Positions 1 through 9,848 are shown, counted from the first letter of the stretch. The stretch is 55,336 nucleotides of DNA from Streptomyces sp. AcH 505 (GCF_000818175.1 NZ_JTIY01000001.1:6237453-6292788), one strand, 5' to 3'. Numbers and translations are program-made. The notes: a model not told the origin generated them from the letters alone.

Positions 1-37
1 ACCGTGCCGGCCGTACAGCGGCGGCGCCGCTCGGCCG

Positions 38-71
38 TCGGCCGTGCTCAGTCGTCGGCCGTGCTCAGTCG
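38..71. repeat. 17-bp tandem duplication at the left edge
   Basis: Two back-to-back copies of a 17-base unit beginning GTCGGCCGTGCTCA lie at 38-54 and 55-71. The second copy runs over the stop codon of the DUF5709 gene on the minus strand. It is a small local duplication, probably replication slippage. Confidence 0.6.
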
Positions 72-541
72 TCGTCTGCGTCCGGTACGAGATGGATCGC
101 GGCCTCCTCGGCCGAGGCGGCCGCGCCGTCGATGCCGACATCGCTGGCGATCATGTCCTTCTCCGCGTCCTCGTGGGCGCCCTCGTCGGGCGCCACCAGG
201 CGGCCCGCCCTGGCGTCCCCGACCTCGTCGTCCAGGGCCTCGCCCTCGCCCGGCGTCAGATCGCCGATGCCGTCCCAGTCGGGGTCCTCGTCGTCCGTAC
301 GGTCCGGGATCTCCTCGGCGAGCCGCTGGTCCAGCGTCTCGCCCTCGTGCTGTTCCGCCGCCGTGGTACCGGTGTGTTCCACGCCGAGCGGGCGCTCCGG
401 AGGCGACCAGCCCTCGTCGAAGGGGTCGGAGCCACGGTCGACGAGTGTGTCCTCGGTGTCGAGAATGCCCTCGTCGTCCAGCACTTCGGAACCGTCGGGC
501 TGGTAGACATCGTCGGCCATCTCACTGCTGTCGCCGCTCAC
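65..541 (-). CDS. Acidic DUF5709 family protein
   Basis: A 158-residue, strongly acidic protein rich in Asp and Glu, with the recurring phrases VYQPDGSEVLDDEGILDTEDTL, LDQRLAEE and a GEALDDEVGDARAGRLV stretch. This composition and order match the actinobacterial DUF5709 family, whose function is unknown. There is no signal peptide or membrane segment, so it should be cytoplasmic. I chose the GTG at 541-539 because GAGGAG stands six bases upstream; an ATG seven codons further in is the alternative. It is transcribed away from the NADH dehydrogenase-like gene across a 355-base divergent gap. A TTGACA-like hexamer sits at 729-734 on the minus strand, but I see no convincing -10 partner. Confidence 0.8.
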   Translation of the reverse strand: MSGDSSEMADDVYQPDGSEVLDDEGILDTEDTLVDRGSDPFDEGWSPPERPLGVEHTGTTAAEQHEGETLDQRLAEEIPDRTDDEDPDWDGIGDLTPGEGEALDDEVGDARAGRLVAPDEGAHEDAEKDMIASDVGIDGAAASAEEAAIHLVPDADDD

Positions 542-896
542 GTCGCTCTCCTCGCATCGTTCGTCTCCGCAGCCGCACGGCAGTCGCCGTACGGACGTGC
601 CAGTGCCGCTACCCGCCGAGGCGGTCGGCAAGCAACCGATCCCCGGGATCCAGGGACACGACCTGGGGGAGACGAGCCGGCGCGGGGCGTCGCACCCGCT
701 GAATCCACCCTCCCACCAATCATCGGCCTGTCAACCGACGGACCGGCCGCCCTGTTGGGCGGGGGCGTGCGGCGCCTACGGCGGCGGGGGCGGCGGCGCG
801 TACCCGGCAGGGACATTTCCGGTGTTTGGGGCTCTCTCGACTGGGCACCTGGTGGGTCCATCCGTACGACCCCAAAGTCACCGTCCGGAGTCGAAC
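542..896. other. Divergent intergenic gap between DUF5709 and NDH-2 genes
   Basis: These 355 bases separate two divergent genes. The stretch must hold both promoters, but apart from a TTGACA-like hexamer (729-734, minus strand) I see no clear promoter, no good inverted repeat and no small gene with a ribosome site. Several frames are open only because of the high GC content. Confidence 0.5.
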
Positions 897-2219
897 GTGA
901 GCCGAGAACGCATTGTCATCGTGGGAGCGGGATTCGCCGGCTACCAGACCGCCCGGGTGCTGTCCCGGCAGGTACGCGGCCGGGCCGAGATCATCCTGCT
1001 CAACCCGACCGACTACTTCCTCTACCTGCCGCTGCTGCCGCAGGTGGCCGCCGGAATCCTGGAACCACGGAGGGTGACGGTCTCGCTGCCGGGGACGCTG
1101 CCGCGGGTACGGCTCGTCCTCGGCGAGGCCGACAGCGTCCACCTGGACTCCCGCACGGTCGCCTACACGGACCCCGAGGGCGGGCGCGGCGAGCTGACGT
1201 ACGACCGGCTCGTCCTGGCCGTCGGCAGCGTCAACAAACTGCTGCCGATCCCCGGCGTCGCCGAATACGCCCACGGCTTCCGTGGCATGCCGGAGGCGCT
1301 GTACCTGCGGGACCACGTGACCCGGCAGATCGAGCTGGCCACCGTCCGGGGCAGCGCCGAGGCAGCGGCCCGTGCCACCTTCGTGGTGGTCGGCGCCGGC
1401 TACACCGGCACCGAGGTCGCCGCCCAGGGCAAGCTGCTCACCGACGCGCTGGTGCGTCAGCAGCCCGCCTGGCGGCTGAGCCGGCCGCCGCGCTGGCTGC
1501 TGCTCGACATCGCGCCGCGCGTGCTGCCCGAGCTGGACCGCCATCTCTCCGCCACCGCCGACCGGGTGCTGCGCAGCCGTGGCGTCGACGTGCGTACCCG
1601 TACCTCCGTCAAGGAGGTGACTCCGGCCGGGATCACCCTGGACGACGGCGAGTTCATCGAGACGCACACGCTCATCTGGTGTGTGGGCGTACGCCCCGAC
1701 CCGCTGGTCTCCGACATCGGCCTGCCCGTCGAGAAGGGCCGGCTCGTCGTCGACCCGTACCTCAACGTCCCTGGCCACCCCGAGGTGTTCGCCTGCGGTG
1801 ACGCGGCGGCGGTGCCCGATCTCACCAAGCCGGGCGAGATCACCCCGATGACGGCCCAGCACGCCGGACGGCAGGGCAAGGTCGCCGGTGCCAACGTGGC
1901 GGCCTCGATCGGCATCGGTCAGCGACGCGCCTACAAACACAACGACTTGGGCTTCGTCGTCGACCTCGGCGGGGTCAAGGCCGCCGCCAACCCGCTCGGT
2001 GTGCCGCTGGCAGGACCGCTGGCCGGCGCCGTCACCCGCGGCTACCACCTGGCGGCCATGCCGGGCAACCGCATCCGGGTGGCCGCCGATTGGGCCCTCG
2101 ACGCGATGCTGCCCCGGCAGGCCGTGCAACTCGGCCTCGTCCGTTCCTGGACGGTGCCCCTGGAGTCGTCCTCCCCCGAACTCGCCAGGGTGCCCGGCGC
2201 ACCCAGCAAGGAGCGATAA
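897..2219 (+). CDS. Type II NADH dehydrogenase-like FAD/NAD(P) oxidoreductase
   Basis: A 440-residue flavoprotein of the NDH-2/pyridine nucleotide-disulfide oxidoreductase superfamily. An N-terminal FAD-binding motif GAGFAG lies at residues 10-15 after a beta strand (RIVIVG). A second Rossmann motif GAGYTG for NAD(P)H is at 166-171, and the late FAD contact FACGDAAAVPD is present. Members pass electrons from NADH to quinone without pumping protons, at the inner face of the membrane. The start is the GTG at 897 because GGAG lies six bases upstream; longer upstream readings lack a ribosome site. The stop is two bases before the transketolase ATG, and the transketolase ribosome site lies inside this gene, so the two form an operon. 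Substrate and electron acceptor are inferred. Confidence 0.85.
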   Translation: MSRERIVIVGAGFAGYQTARVLSRQVRGRAEIILLNPTDYFLYLPLLPQVAAGILEPRRVTVSLPGTLPRVRLVLGEADSVHLDSRTVAYTDPEGGRGELTYDRLVLAVGSVNKLLPIPGVAEYAHGFRGMPEALYLRDHVTRQIELATVRGSAEAAARATFVVVGAGYTGTEVAAQGKLLTDALVRQQPAWRLSRPPRWLLLDIAPRVLPELDRHLSATADRVLRSRGVDVRTRTSVKEVTPAGITLDDGEFIETHTLIWCVGVRPDPLVSDIGLPVEKGRLVVDPYLNVPGHPEVFACGDAAAVPDLTKPGEITPMTAQHAGRQGKVAGANVAASIGIGQRRAYKHNDLGFVVDLGGVKAAANPLGVPLAGPLAGAVTRGYHLAAMPGNRIRVAADWALDAMLPRQAVQLGLVRSWTVPLESSSPELARVPGAPSKER

Positions 2220-2221
2220 GC

Positions 2222-4099
2222 ATGAAGAGCGGACAACTGACCGAGCTCGGCCAGCAGTTGAGGGTCGACTCGGTACGTGTCGCCGATACGGCAGGATCAG
2301 GGCACCCGACCTCCTCGATGTCGGCGGCCGATCTCATGGCGGTGCTGCTCGCGAACCATCTGCACTACGATTTCGACCACCCGGACCACCCGGGCAACGA
2401 CCGGCTGATCTTCTCCAAGGGGCACGCGTCCCCGTTGCTCTACTCGATGTATCTGGCGGCGGGTGCGATCGGCGAGGACGAGTTCGCCACCTACCGCACC
2501 CTGGACAGCCGGCTCGAAGGCCACCCGACGCCCCGGCTGCCGTGGGTCGACGTCGCCACCGGATCGCTCGGCCAGGGCCTGCCCGTCGGTGTCGGCATGG
2601 CGCTCGCAGACAAGCGCCTGGGACGCGACCCGTTCCACGTATGGGTGTTGTCCGGTGACAGCGAGATGGCCGAAGGCTCCATCTGGGAGGCCGTCGAGCA
2701 CGCCTCCGACCAGGGCCTGGACAAGCTGACCCTGATCATCGACGTGAACAGGCTCGGCCAGCGCGGCCCCACCCGCCACCAGCACGACCTCGACGCGTAC
2801 GGGCGCAGGCTGCGCGCCTTCGGCTGGCACACCGTCGAGATCGACGGCCATGACGTCGAGGCGGTCGAGAAGGCGTACACCGAGGCACTGGCCACCACCG
2901 GCCGGCCCACCGCGATCATCGCGCGCACCCTCAAGGGCAAGGGCGTCGCGGCCGTCGAGGACCAGGAGGGCAAGCACGGCAAGCCGCTGCCCGACGCGGA
3001 GAGTGCCATCGCCGAGCTGGGCGGCCGCCGCTCGATCCGGGTGCACGCCAACAAGCCCGCCAAGCCCGACGGGCACGGCGAGCAGGCAGGGACCGAGGCG
3101 TCCGCCTCTGACACCGGTCAGCGGGGCAGCGGCGAGCTGCCCACGTTCGACATCGGCGAGGAGGTCGCCACCCGTGACGCCTACGGCAAGGCGCTCGCGG
3201 CGCTCGGCTACGCGCACGGCGACATCGTCGCCCTGGACGGCGAGGTCAGCGACTCCGACCGCGCCAAGTTCTTCGCCGACGAGCACCCCGAACGGTTCTT
3301 CGAGTGCTACATCGCCGAGCAGCAGCTGATCGCGGCGGCCGTCGGGATGCAGGCCCTCGGCCATGTCCCGTACGCGTCGACCTTCGCCGCGTTCCTCACC
3401 CGCGCTGCGGACTTCCTGCGGATGGCCGCCGTCAGCCGCGCCTCGATCAACGTCGTCGGCTCGCACGCCGGTGTCTCGATCGGCCAGGACGGCCCGTCCC
3501 AGATGGGCCTCGAAGACCTGGCGATGTTCCGCGCCATCCACGGCAGCACGGTCCTGCACCCGTGCGACGCCAACCAGACGGCGCAGCTCGCCGCGACGAT
3601 GCACGCACTGGCGGGCATCCGCTATCTGCGTACGCTGCGCGGCGAGACCCCCGTCATCTACGGTCCCGACGAGCAGTTCCCCGTCGGCGGCAGCAAGGTG
3701 CTGCGCCGCTCGGACGCCGACCAGGTGACGCTCGTGGGCGCCGGTACCACCGTCCACGAGTGCCTGAAGGCCGCCGATCTCCTCGGCGCGGAGGGCATCC
3801 CCGTCCGGGTCGTCGACCTGTACTCGGTCAAGCCGGTCGACGAGCGGACGCTCCAGGCGGCGGCCGAAGACACCGGTTGTCTGATCACGGTCGAGGACCA
3901 TCACCCGGAGGGCGGTATCGGGGACGCCGTCGCCGAGGCGTTCTCCGACGGCCGCCCGGCGCCCAAGCGGTTCGTACGGCTCGCGGTCGGCAACATGCCC
4001 GGCTCGGCGACCCCGGAGGAGCAGCTGCGGGCCGCCGGCATCGACGCGGAGTCGATCGCGGCAGGGGTGCGGCTGCTGGTGGAGAAGATCATCCACTGA
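2222..4099 (+). CDS. tkt: Transketolase
   Basis: A 625-residue thiamine diphosphate enzyme that moves two-carbon ketol units between pentose-phosphate sugars. The N-terminal domain has the early histidine in SGHPTSS and the KGHASP motif. The ThDP/metal motif starts at GDSEMAEGS (about residue 145) and ends at the Asn of DVNRLGQ (176). The central pyrimidine-binding domain and C-terminal domain follow (residues about 310-625), with a low-complexity linker near 285-315. It is slightly shorter than typical 660-700-residue bacterial enzymes and resembles the second, non-housekeeping type of actinomycetes. The ATG at 2222 has AAGGAG at 2208-2213 inside the preceding gene. It ends before a strong hairpin. 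Together with the phosphoketolase downstream it could supply or drain xylulose 5-phosphate. Confidence 0.92.
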   Translation: MKSGQLTELGQQLRVDSVRVADTAGSGHPTSSMSAADLMAVLLANHLHYDFDHPDHPGNDRLIFSKGHASPLLYSMYLAAGAIGEDEFATYRTLDSRLEGHPTPRLPWVDVATGSLGQGLPVGVGMALADKRLGRDPFHVWVLSGDSEMAEGSIWEAVEHASDQGLDKLTLIIDVNRLGQRGPTRHQHDLDAYGRRLRAFGWHTVEIDGHDVEAVEKAYTEALATTGRPTAIIARTLKGKGVAAVEDQEGKHGKPLPDAESAIAELGGRRSIRVHANKPAKPDGHGEQAGTEASASDTGQRGSGELPTFDIGEEVATRDAYGKALAALGYAHGDIVALDGEVSDSDRAKFFADEHPERFFECYIAEQQLIAAAVGMQALGHVPYASTFAAFLTRAADFLRMAAVSRASINVVGSHAGVSIGQDGPSQMGLEDLAMFRAIHGSTVLHPCDANQTAQLAATMHALAGIRYLRTLRGETPVIYGPDEQFPVGGSKVLRRSDADQVTLVGAGTTVHECLKAADLLGAEGIPVRVVDLYSVKPVDERTLQAAAEDTGCLITVEDHHPEGGIGDAVAEAFSDGRPAPKRFVRLAVGNMPGSATPEEQLRAAGIDAESIAAGVRLLVEKIIH

Positions 4100-4116
4100 C
4101 GCCGCCCCACGGCTTG

Positions 4117-4156
4117 CCGCGCCGCCCGACCCGGACCACCGGGCCGGGCGGCGCGG
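4117..4156 (+). terminator. Strong hairpin after transketolase
   Basis: An 18-base arm (4117-4134, starting CCGCGCCGCCCG) pairs with 4139-4156 across the four-base loop ACCA, with one mismatch. There is no U-tract, which is common for Streptomyces terminators. It ends the NDH-tkt transcription unit 17 bases after the transketolase stop. Confidence 0.8.
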
Positions 4157-4220
4157 TGCGGATACGGGTCTTCGGCGCGACGCGCGTACGGACGCGGATG
4201 CAGACAGCGGGACGTTTACC

Positions 4221-4244
4221 GTTTCGGCGCGCGCCAACGGGTAC
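4221..4244 (+). promoter_or_regulatory. SigB-like promoter upstream of the whiB-like gene
   Basis: GTTT at 4221-4224 is followed after exactly 14 bases by GGGTAC at 4239-4244. This fits the general-stress SigB consensus described for Streptomyces, GNNT-N14-16-GGGTA(C/T). The -10 element is 41 bases before the WhiB-like ATG, leaving room for a short leader. Assignment rests on the match alone. Confidence 0.5.
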
Positions 4245-4285
4245 GCGACGAGGAAGCCACGAAGCGCGAGAGAGGACTGAACCGC

Positions 4286-4648
4286 ATGACCACCCGTCTG
4301 ACGACAGGCCACAGCCAGACCGACGCCGGTGTCACCGGCTTCGTCCCTGACCCCGACACCTGGGAGTGGCTGCGGCACGCCGCCTGCACCGACGCCGATC
4401 CCGAGCTGTTCTTCCCGGTGGGGGAGTCCGGACCCGCCGCCGCCCAGGCGAAGCGCGCCAAGGAGGTGTGCCACGGCTGCCCGGTGGAGGCGCAGTGCCT
4501 CGAATGGGCGCTGAACACCGGCCGTACCACCGGCGTCTGGGGCGGTACCGACGAGGACGAGCGGCGCAGGATGCGGCGCAGGACCGACCGCCGCCCGGCG
4601 AGCCGGCGCCCCGTGTTGCGAGGCCCCGCAGGTCGCGGAAAGGTCTGA
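4286..4648 (+). CDS. WhiB-like Fe-S transcription regulator
   Basis: A 120-residue Wbl protein. The four cluster-binding cysteines are C34 (AACTD), C62 and C65 (VCHGC) and C71 (QCLEW), followed by the GVWGG turn at 83-87 that contacts the principal sigma factor in this family. A basic tail (residues 93-120, rich in Arg) probably binds DNA. Wbl proteins hold an O2- or NO-sensitive 4Fe-4S cluster, so this is a plausible redox switch for the genes around it. The ATG at 4286 has GAGAGG about ten bases upstream. The aldehyde dehydrogenase ATG follows 25 bases after the stop, so the two are probably co-transcribed from the SigB-like promoter. I cannot tell which Wbl subclass it belongs to. Confidence 0.92.
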   Translation: MTTRLTTGHSQTDAGVTGFVPDPDTWEWLRHAACTDADPELFFPVGESGPAAAQAKRAKEVCHGCPVEAQCLEWALNTGRTTGVWGGTDEDERRRMRRRTDRRPASRRPVLRGPAGRGKV

Positions 4649-4673
4649 CTGTCGAATCGAGAGGAATCGCCCC

Positions 4674-6080
4674 ATGCCCATCGCCACGGTGAATCCCGCC
4701 AGCGGAGAGACGCTCCGTACGTTCGAACCGCTGACGGCCGAGGAGATCGAGCGCCGTATCGCGACGGCCCACAGCACCGCGCGGATCTATCGCGGCACCC
4801 CGTTCGACGAACGGGCCCGGCTGCTGAACCGCGCTGCCGAGCTGCTGGAGCAGGATGCGCCCGACATCGCCCGCACCATGACGACCGAGATGGGCAAGCC
4901 CCTCGCGCAGGCCCGCGCCGAGGCGCTGAAGTGCGCCAAGTCGATGCGCTGGTACGCGGCCAACGCCGAGAAGCTGCTCGCCGACGAACATCCGTCGGAC
5001 GCCGACGTGAAGGATTCCGGCGGCTCGTACGCCCGCGTCCACTACCGTCCGCTGGGCGTCGTCCTCGCCGTGATGCCGTGGAACTTCCCGCTCTGGCAGG
5101 TCGTCCGGTTCGCGGCCCCCGCCCTGATGGCGGGCAACGTGGGACTGCTCAAGCACGCGTCGAACGTGCCGCAGACCGCCCTGTACCTGGAGGAGTTGTT
5201 CCTCAGGGCCGGCTTCCCCGACGGCTGCTTCCAGACGCTGCTGGTCGGCTCCGGCGCGATCGAGTCGATCCTGCGCGACGACCGGGTCGCCGCCGCCACG
5301 CTCACCGGCAGTGAGCCGGCCGGCCGGTCCGTCGCCGCCATCGCGGGCGACGAGGTCAAGAAGACGGTGCTGGAGCTCGGTGGCAGCGACCCGTACGTGG
5401 TCATGCCGTCGGCCGACATCGAGCGGGCGGCGAAGACGGCGGTGACGGCGCGGGTCCAGAACAACGGCCAGTCCTGTATCGCCGCCAAGCGCTTCATCGC
5501 GCACGCCGACGTCTACGACGACTTCGCCGCCCGGTTCACCGCGGGGGTGCGGGCGCTGACCGTCGGCGACCCGATGGAGGAGTCCACCGACGTCGGTCCG
5601 CTCTCCAGCGAACAGGGGCGTACGGACCTGGCGGAGCTGGTCGACGACGCGGTCGCCAAGGGCGCGACGGTGCTGTGCGGCGGCGGCCGGCCGGCCGGGC
5701 TCGACCGGGGCTGGTACTTCGAGCCGACCGTACTCGCCGACATCACCGAGGACATGCGCATCCATCACGAGGAGACCTTCGGCCCGGTCGCCACGCTCTA
5801 CCGCGCCGCCGATCTCGACGCGGCCGTGAAAATCGCCAACGACACCCCGTTCGGGCTCAGTTCGAACGTCTGGACACGTGACGACGCGGAAGTGGAGCGC
5901 TTCGTCAGTGACCTCCAGGCCGGCGGTGTGTTCTTCAACGGTATGACGGCATCCCACCCCGCCTTCCCCTTCGGCGGCGTCAAGCGCTCCGGCTACGGGC
6001 GTGAGCTGTCGGGACACGGCATCCGCGAGTTTTGCAACGTGACCACGGTGTGGCACGGCGCAGAACCCGACCAGAGCTGA
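4674..6080 (+). CDS. NAD(P)-dependent aldehyde dehydrogenase, GabD1/SSADH type
   Basis: A 468-residue aldehyde dehydrogenase that oxidises an aldehyde to its acid with NAD(P). The oxyanion-hole Asn is N137 in MPWNF, the general-base Glu is E234 in LELGGSDP, and the nucleophile is C268 in [11 protein letters not shown]. The C-terminal [15 protein letters not shown] signature is present. Length and sequence style fit the shorter GabD1-like branch of succinate-semialdehyde dehydrogenases, but substrate cannot be read from sequence. A GAGAGGAAT run about ten bases upstream supports the ATG at 4674. It sits between the WhiB-like regulator and a phosphoketolase, with only 35 bases to the latter's ATG, so an operon is likely. 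Confidence 0.88.
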   Translation: MPIATVNPASGETLRTFEPLTAEEIERRIATAHSTARIYRGTPFDERARLLNRAAELLEQDAPDIARTMTTEMGKPLAQARAEALKCAKSMRWYAANAEKLLADEHPSDADVKDSGGSYARVHYRPLGVVLAVMPWNFPLWQVVRFAAPALMAGNVGLLKHASNVPQTALYLEELFLRAGFPDGCFQTLLVGSGAIESILRDDRVAAATLTGSEPAGRSVAAIAGDEVKKTVLELGGSDPYVVMPSADIERAAKTAVTARVQNNGQSCIAAKRFIAHADVYDDFAARFTAGVRALTVGDPMEESTDVGPLSSEQGRTDLAELVDDAVAKGATVLCGGGRPAGLDRGWYFEPTVLADITEDMRIHHEETFGPVATLYRAADLDAAVKIANDTPFGLSSNVWTRDDAEVERFVSDLQAGGVFFNGMTASHPAFPFGGVKRSGYGRELSGHGIREFCNVTTVWHGAEPDQS

Positions 6081-6115
6081 CCGGCGGCCGAACAGGCGCG
6101 GGCGAGGAGACGACC

Positions 6116-8503
6116 ATGTACGAGGTGCACACCGACGAAGCGTGGGCGGGGCTCGACGAGAGAGAACTGACGGCGCTCGACGCCCATTGGCGCGCCGCCA
6201 ACTATCTGGCCGTCGGCCAGATCTACCTGATGGCCAACCCGCTGCTGCTCGAACCACTCGCCGCCGAGCACATCAAGCCCCGGCTGCTCGGCCACTGGGG
6301 CACGTCGCCCGGCCTGAACCTCGTACACACACACCTCAACCGGATCATCAAGGCGCGTGACATCGACGCCCTGTGCGTCTGGGGGCCGGGGCACGGCGGC
6401 CCCGCCGTGCTGGCCAACTCCTGGCTGGAGGGCACGTATTCGGAGACGTACCCGGACGTCAGCAGGGACAGGGAAGGGATGGAGCGACTGTTCCACCAGT
6501 TCTCCTTCCCCGGCGGTGTGCCGAGCCATGTCGCGCCCGAGACACCCGGCTCCATCCACGAGGGCGGGGAGCTGGGTTACTCGCTCGCCCACGCCTACGG
6601 CGCCGCGCTGGACAACCCCGACCTGCTGGTCACCTGCGTGATCGGGGACGGCGAGGCGGAGACCGGGCCGCTCGCCACGTCCTGGCACTCGAACAAGTTC
6701 CTCGACCCGGTGCACGACGGAGCCGTCCTGCCCGTCCTCCATCTCAACGGGTACAAGATCGCCAATCCGGCCGTGCTCGCACGGCTGCCCGAGGCCGAAC
6801 TCGACTCGCTGCTGCGGGGATACGGCCACGAGCCGCTGCATGTCACGGGCGACGAACCGCTCGCCGTCCACCGGGCCATGGCCGAGGCGATGGACCGCGC
6901 CGTCGACCGCATCGCGCAGATCCAGCACGAAGCGCGCGAGGGCCGCACCACCGAGCGGCCCAACTGGCCGATGATCGTGCTGCGTACGCCCAAGGGCTGG
7001 ACCGGGCCGCGCGAGGTCGACGGGCTGCCGGTCGAGGGCACCTGGCGCGCGCACCAGGTGCCGCTCAGCGGGGTGCGCACCAACCCGGAGCATCTGGCGC
7101 AGCTGGAGGAGTGGCTGCGCTCGTACCGTCCCGACGAACTCTTCGACGCGACGGGCGCGCCGCGCCCCGAGGTACTGGAGTGCGTGCCCGAAGGCGCCCG
7201 CAGACTGGGCGCGACGCCGCACGCCAACGGCGGTCTGCTGCTGCGCGAACTGCCGATCCCCGACCTTGAGCGGTACGCGGTGCGCGTCGACAAGCCCGGC
7301 ACCGTACTCAACGAACCCACCAGGGTGCTGGGCGGCATGCTGGAAGCGATCATGGAAGCCACCGCGGGCCGCAGGGACTTCCGTGTCGTGGGCCCCGACG
7401 AGACCGCTTCCAACCGGCTCGAAGCGCTGTACAAGGCCACCGGCAAGGCCTGGCAGGCGCAGACGCTCGACACCGACGAGCACCTGACGCACGACGGCCG
7501 GGTCATGGAGGTGCTGTCCGAGCACCTGTGCCAAGGCTGGCTGGAGGGCTATCTGCTGACGGGGCGTCATGGCCTGTTCTCCAGTTACGAGGCGTTCGCC
7601 CACATCGTGGACTCGATGGTCAACCAGCACATCAAGTGGCTGCGCACCTCGCGTCGACTGCCCTGGCGGCGCCCCATCGCCTCGCTCAACTACCTGCTGA
7701 CGTCGCACGTCTGGCGCCAGGACCACAACGGCTTCTCCCACCAGGACCCCGGTTTCGTCGACCACATCCTGAACAAGAGCCCCGAGGTCGTCCGGGTCTA
7801 CCTGCCGCCGGACACCAACACCCTGCTGTCCGTGGCGGATCACGCGCTGCGCAGCCGGGACTACGTCAATGTCGTCGTCGCGGGCAAGCAGCCCAGCTTC
7901 GACTGGCTCACCCTCGACGAGGCACGCGCCCACTGCGCGCGCGGCGCCGGCGTCTGGGACTGGGCGGGCACCGAGGACGGCACCCGCGAGCCGGACGTGG
8001 TGCTGGCCTGCGCCGGGGACGTACCCACCCAGGAGGCGATGGCGGCGGCGAGCCTGCTGCGCATCCATCTGCCGGAGCTGGCCGTCCGGTTGGTCAACGT
8101 GGTCGACATGGCGCGGCTGCTGCCGCACGACGAGCACCCGCACGGGATGACGGACTCCGAGTACGACTCGATCTTCACCACCGACCGTCCGGTGATCTTC
8201 GCGTACCACGGCTACCCGTGGCTGATCCACCGGCTGGCCTACCGCCGCACCGGCCACAGCAATCTGCATGTGCGCGGCTACAAGGAGGAGGGGACGACCA
8301 CCACCCCGTTCGACATGGTGGTACGCAACGACCTGGACCGCTACCGGCTGGTGATGGACGTGATCGACCGCGTACCGGGCCTGGGCGTACGGGCGGTGGC
8401 GGTCCGTCAGGCGATGGCGGACGTCAGGACCCGGCACCACGCGTGGATCCGCGAGCACGGTACGGATCTGCCGGAGGTCGCCGACTGGAAGTGGACAGGC
8501 TGA
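6116..8503 (+). CDS. xfp: Phosphoketolase (first copy)
   Basis: A 795-residue ThDP-dependent phosphoketolase that cleaves xylulose 5-phosphate (and often fructose 6-phosphate) with phosphate to acetyl phosphate plus glyceraldehyde 3-phosphate or erythrose 4-phosphate. Family signatures seen are [18 protein letters not shown], the ThDP/Mg motif [14 protein letters not shown], and the long C-terminal blocks [17 protein letters not shown] and [19 protein letters not shown]. The ATG at 6116 has GAGGAG six bases upstream; a longer upstream reading overlaps the preceding gene. A second phosphoketolase lies at 26824. Acetyl phosphate can give ATP through acetate kinase, which is not in the window. 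No feature distinguishes X5P-only from dual specificity. Confidence 0.95.
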   Translation: MYEVHTDEAWAGLDERELTALDAHWRAANYLAVGQIYLMANPLLLEPLAAEHIKPRLLGHWGTSPGLNLVHTHLNRIIKARDIDALCVWGPGHGGPAVLANSWLEGTYSETYPDVSRDREGMERLFHQFSFPGGVPSHVAPETPGSIHEGGELGYSLAHAYGAALDNPDLLVTCVIGDGEAETGPLATSWHSNKFLDPVHDGAVLPVLHLNGYKIANPAVLARLPEAELDSLLRGYGHEPLHVTGDEPLAVHRAMAEAMDRAVDRIAQIQHEAREGRTTERPNWPMIVLRTPKGWTGPREVDGLPVEGTWRAHQVPLSGVRTNPEHLAQLEEWLRSYRPDELFDATGAPRPEVLECVPEGARRLGATPHANGGLLLRELPIPDLERYAVRVDKPGTVLNEPTRVLGGMLEAIMEATAGRRDFRVVGPDETASNRLEALYKATGKAWQAQTLDTDEHLTHDGRVMEVLSEHLCQGWLEGYLLTGRHGLFSSYEAFAHIVDSMVNQHIKWLRTSRRLPWRRPIASLNYLLTSHVWRQDHNGFSHQDPGFVDHILNKSPEVVRVYLPPDTNTLLSVADHALRSRDYVNVVVAGKQPSFDWLTLDEARAHCARGAGVWDWAGTEDGTREPDVVLACAGDVPTQEAMAAASLLRIHLPELAVRLVNVVDMARLLPHDEHPHGMTDSEYDSIFTTDRPVIFAYHGYPWLIHRLAYRRTGHSNLHVRGYKEEGTTTTPFDMVVRNDLDRYRLVMDVIDRVPGLGVRAVAVRQAMADVRTRHHAWIREHGTDLPEVADWKWTG

Positions 8504-8519
8504 GAAGAGCGGACCGGCG

Positions 8520-9425
8520 ATGAGTGATGCCCTGCGCGTACGGTCGGGACGGCGGACCGTCGAGGTCAACCGTCCCGGCAAGGTGCTGTTCCCCGAACTC
8601 GGCCTCACCAAGGCCGACCTGGTGGAGTACTACCGGAGTGTCGCCCGCTGGATGGTGCCCCAGCTCAAGGGCAGACCGCTGATGCTGGAGTGCCACCCGG
8701 ACGGGGTGGGCGGCCCGCGCTTCATGCGGAAGAACGCCCCGGACAGCTACCCGGACTGGATCCGCAGGGCCGAAGTCACCAAGAAGGGCGGCACGGTGGC
8801 CCATCCGGTCTGCGACAACGAGGCGACACTGCTCTATCTCGCGGGACAGGCGTGTCTCACCTTCCACCGCTGGCAGTCACGCGCCGACCGCCCCGACGCC
8901 CCCGACCGGCTGGTCTTCGATCTCGACCCGGCCGGCGACGACTTCGAGGCGGTGCGCAAGGCGGCGTTCCAACTGGGCGATCTGCTGGGTGAGTTGAAAC
9001 TGCCGAGCATGCTGATGACCACCGGCTCCAAGGGCCTGCACGTCGTCGTTCCGCTGGACCGCCGCGCCGGCTTCGACGACGTGCGGGACTTCGCGGCCGA
9101 GGTCGCGGCGACCCTCGCGGCCCGTGACCCGGACCGGCTGACCACGGAGGTGCGCACCGAGGCGCGGGAAGGCCGGCTCTACCTCGACATCCAGCGCAAC
9201 GGCTACGCGCAGACGGCGGTCGCCCCCTTCTCCGTACGCGCGAGGCAGGAGGCGCCCGTCGCCACGCCGATCAGCTGGGACCAGCTCAAGGACCCCGCCG
9301 TCACCGCCCGCCGCTGGACGGTGACGAACGTCCTGGAGCAGGCGCGTACCGACCCGTGGGCGGACGTGCCCGCCCGCGGCCGGGCGCTGGGCCCGGCGCG
9401 CGAGAGGCTGGCGCGACTGCGCTAG
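8520..9425 (+). CDS. Stand-alone LigD-type DNA polymerase/primase domain protein
   Basis: A 301-residue archaeo-eukaryotic primase-fold protein equivalent to the polymerase domain of LigD, which fills in ends during non-homologous end joining. The entry motif PGKVLFPELGLTK is at residues 19-31. The metal-binding pair D134/D136 sits in LVFDLDPAGDD, and the nucleotide-contact stretch TTGSKGLHVVVPL is near 167-179. No ligase or nuclease domain is attached, as is usual for many Streptomyces proteins of this type. The ATG follows the phosphoketolase stop by 16 bases with GAAGAGCGG between, so it is the last gene of the run from the WhiB-like regulator. A DNA-repair enzyme tailing a stress/metabolic operon is a curious partner. 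Confidence 0.9.
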   Translation: MSDALRVRSGRRTVEVNRPGKVLFPELGLTKADLVEYYRSVARWMVPQLKGRPLMLECHPDGVGGPRFMRKNAPDSYPDWIRRAEVTKKGGTVAHPVCDNEATLLYLAGQACLTFHRWQSRADRPDAPDRLVFDLDPAGDDFEAVRKAAFQLGDLLGELKLPSMLMTTGSKGLHVVVPLDRRAGFDDVRDFAAEVAATLAARDPDRLTTEVRTEAREGRLYLDIQRNGYAQTAVAPFSVRARQEAPVATPISWDQLKDPAVTARRWTVTNVLEQARTDPWADVPARGRALGPARERLARLR

Positions 9426-9428
9426 GGA

Positions 9429-9483
9429 GTGTCCGCGACGTATCGTCGTCCGCCCTTCGAGCCGGACGAGACTTCGCGGACAC
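9429..9483. terminator. Bidirectional hairpin between convergent genes
   Basis: A perfect 10-base outer stem (GTGTCCGCGA at 9429-9438 with 9474-9483) encloses a second 7-base stem (9446-9452 with 9463-9469). It lies between the convergent LigD-domain gene and the TPR gene and can stop both transcripts. Confidence 0.7.
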
Positions 9484-9497
9484 GACCGAGGACCGCG

Positions 9498-9848
9498 TCA
9501 CGCGGTGGCGGTGAACGTACCCGCCAGCGCGTCGGCCAGCCGGAGCTGGGTCGCCGCCTCGGTGTCCCGGCCCTGGCGCTCCAGGGTGCGGCCCAGCATC
9601 AGCCGGGCGTAGTGCTCCACCGGATCGCGCTCCAGCACGGCCCGCAGCTCGGTCTCGGCCTTCACCAGGCGCGCCGAGTGGTAGTACGCCCGAGCCAGCA
9701 GCAGCCGGGTCGCGACCTGGTCCGGAGCCTCCTCGACGAGCCCGCCGAGGATGCGCGCGGCGGTGCCGTACTCCTTGGCGTCGAAGAACAGCTGCGCACG
9801 GTCCCAGCGCTCGGCGGCCGTTCCGTACTCGTAGTACGTGGTCTCCAC
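9498..9848 (-). CDS. Small tetratricopeptide-repeat protein
   Basis: A 116-residue soluble protein made of about two and a half TPR helix pairs: WDRAQLFFDAKEYGTAARILGGLVEEAP, then ATRLLLARAYYHSARLVKAETELRAVLERDP, then HYARLMLGRTLERQGRDTEAATQLRLA. Such repeats are protein-protein adaptors; no partner can be named. The start is the GTG at 9848-9846 with GAGGAG close upstream on the minus strand. It is divergent from the pirin gene, sharing a 116-base promoter region. Confidence 0.8.
   Translation of the reverse strand: METTYYEYGTAAERWDRAQLFFDAKEYGTAARILGGLVEEAPDQVATRLLLARAYYHSARLVKAETELRAVLERDPVEHYARLMLGRTLERQGRDTEAATQLRLADALAGTFTATA

Noticed and set aside
2297..4777. Long antisense reading frame opposite transketolase, WhiB and aldehyde dehydrogenase
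   Set aside because: It mirrors well-supported genes, has no ribosome site and its composition is that of a GC-driven shadow.
5993..8611. 872-codon antisense frame opposite the first phosphoketolase
   Set aside because: Shadow frame of a strongly conserved gene; the translation resembles no family.
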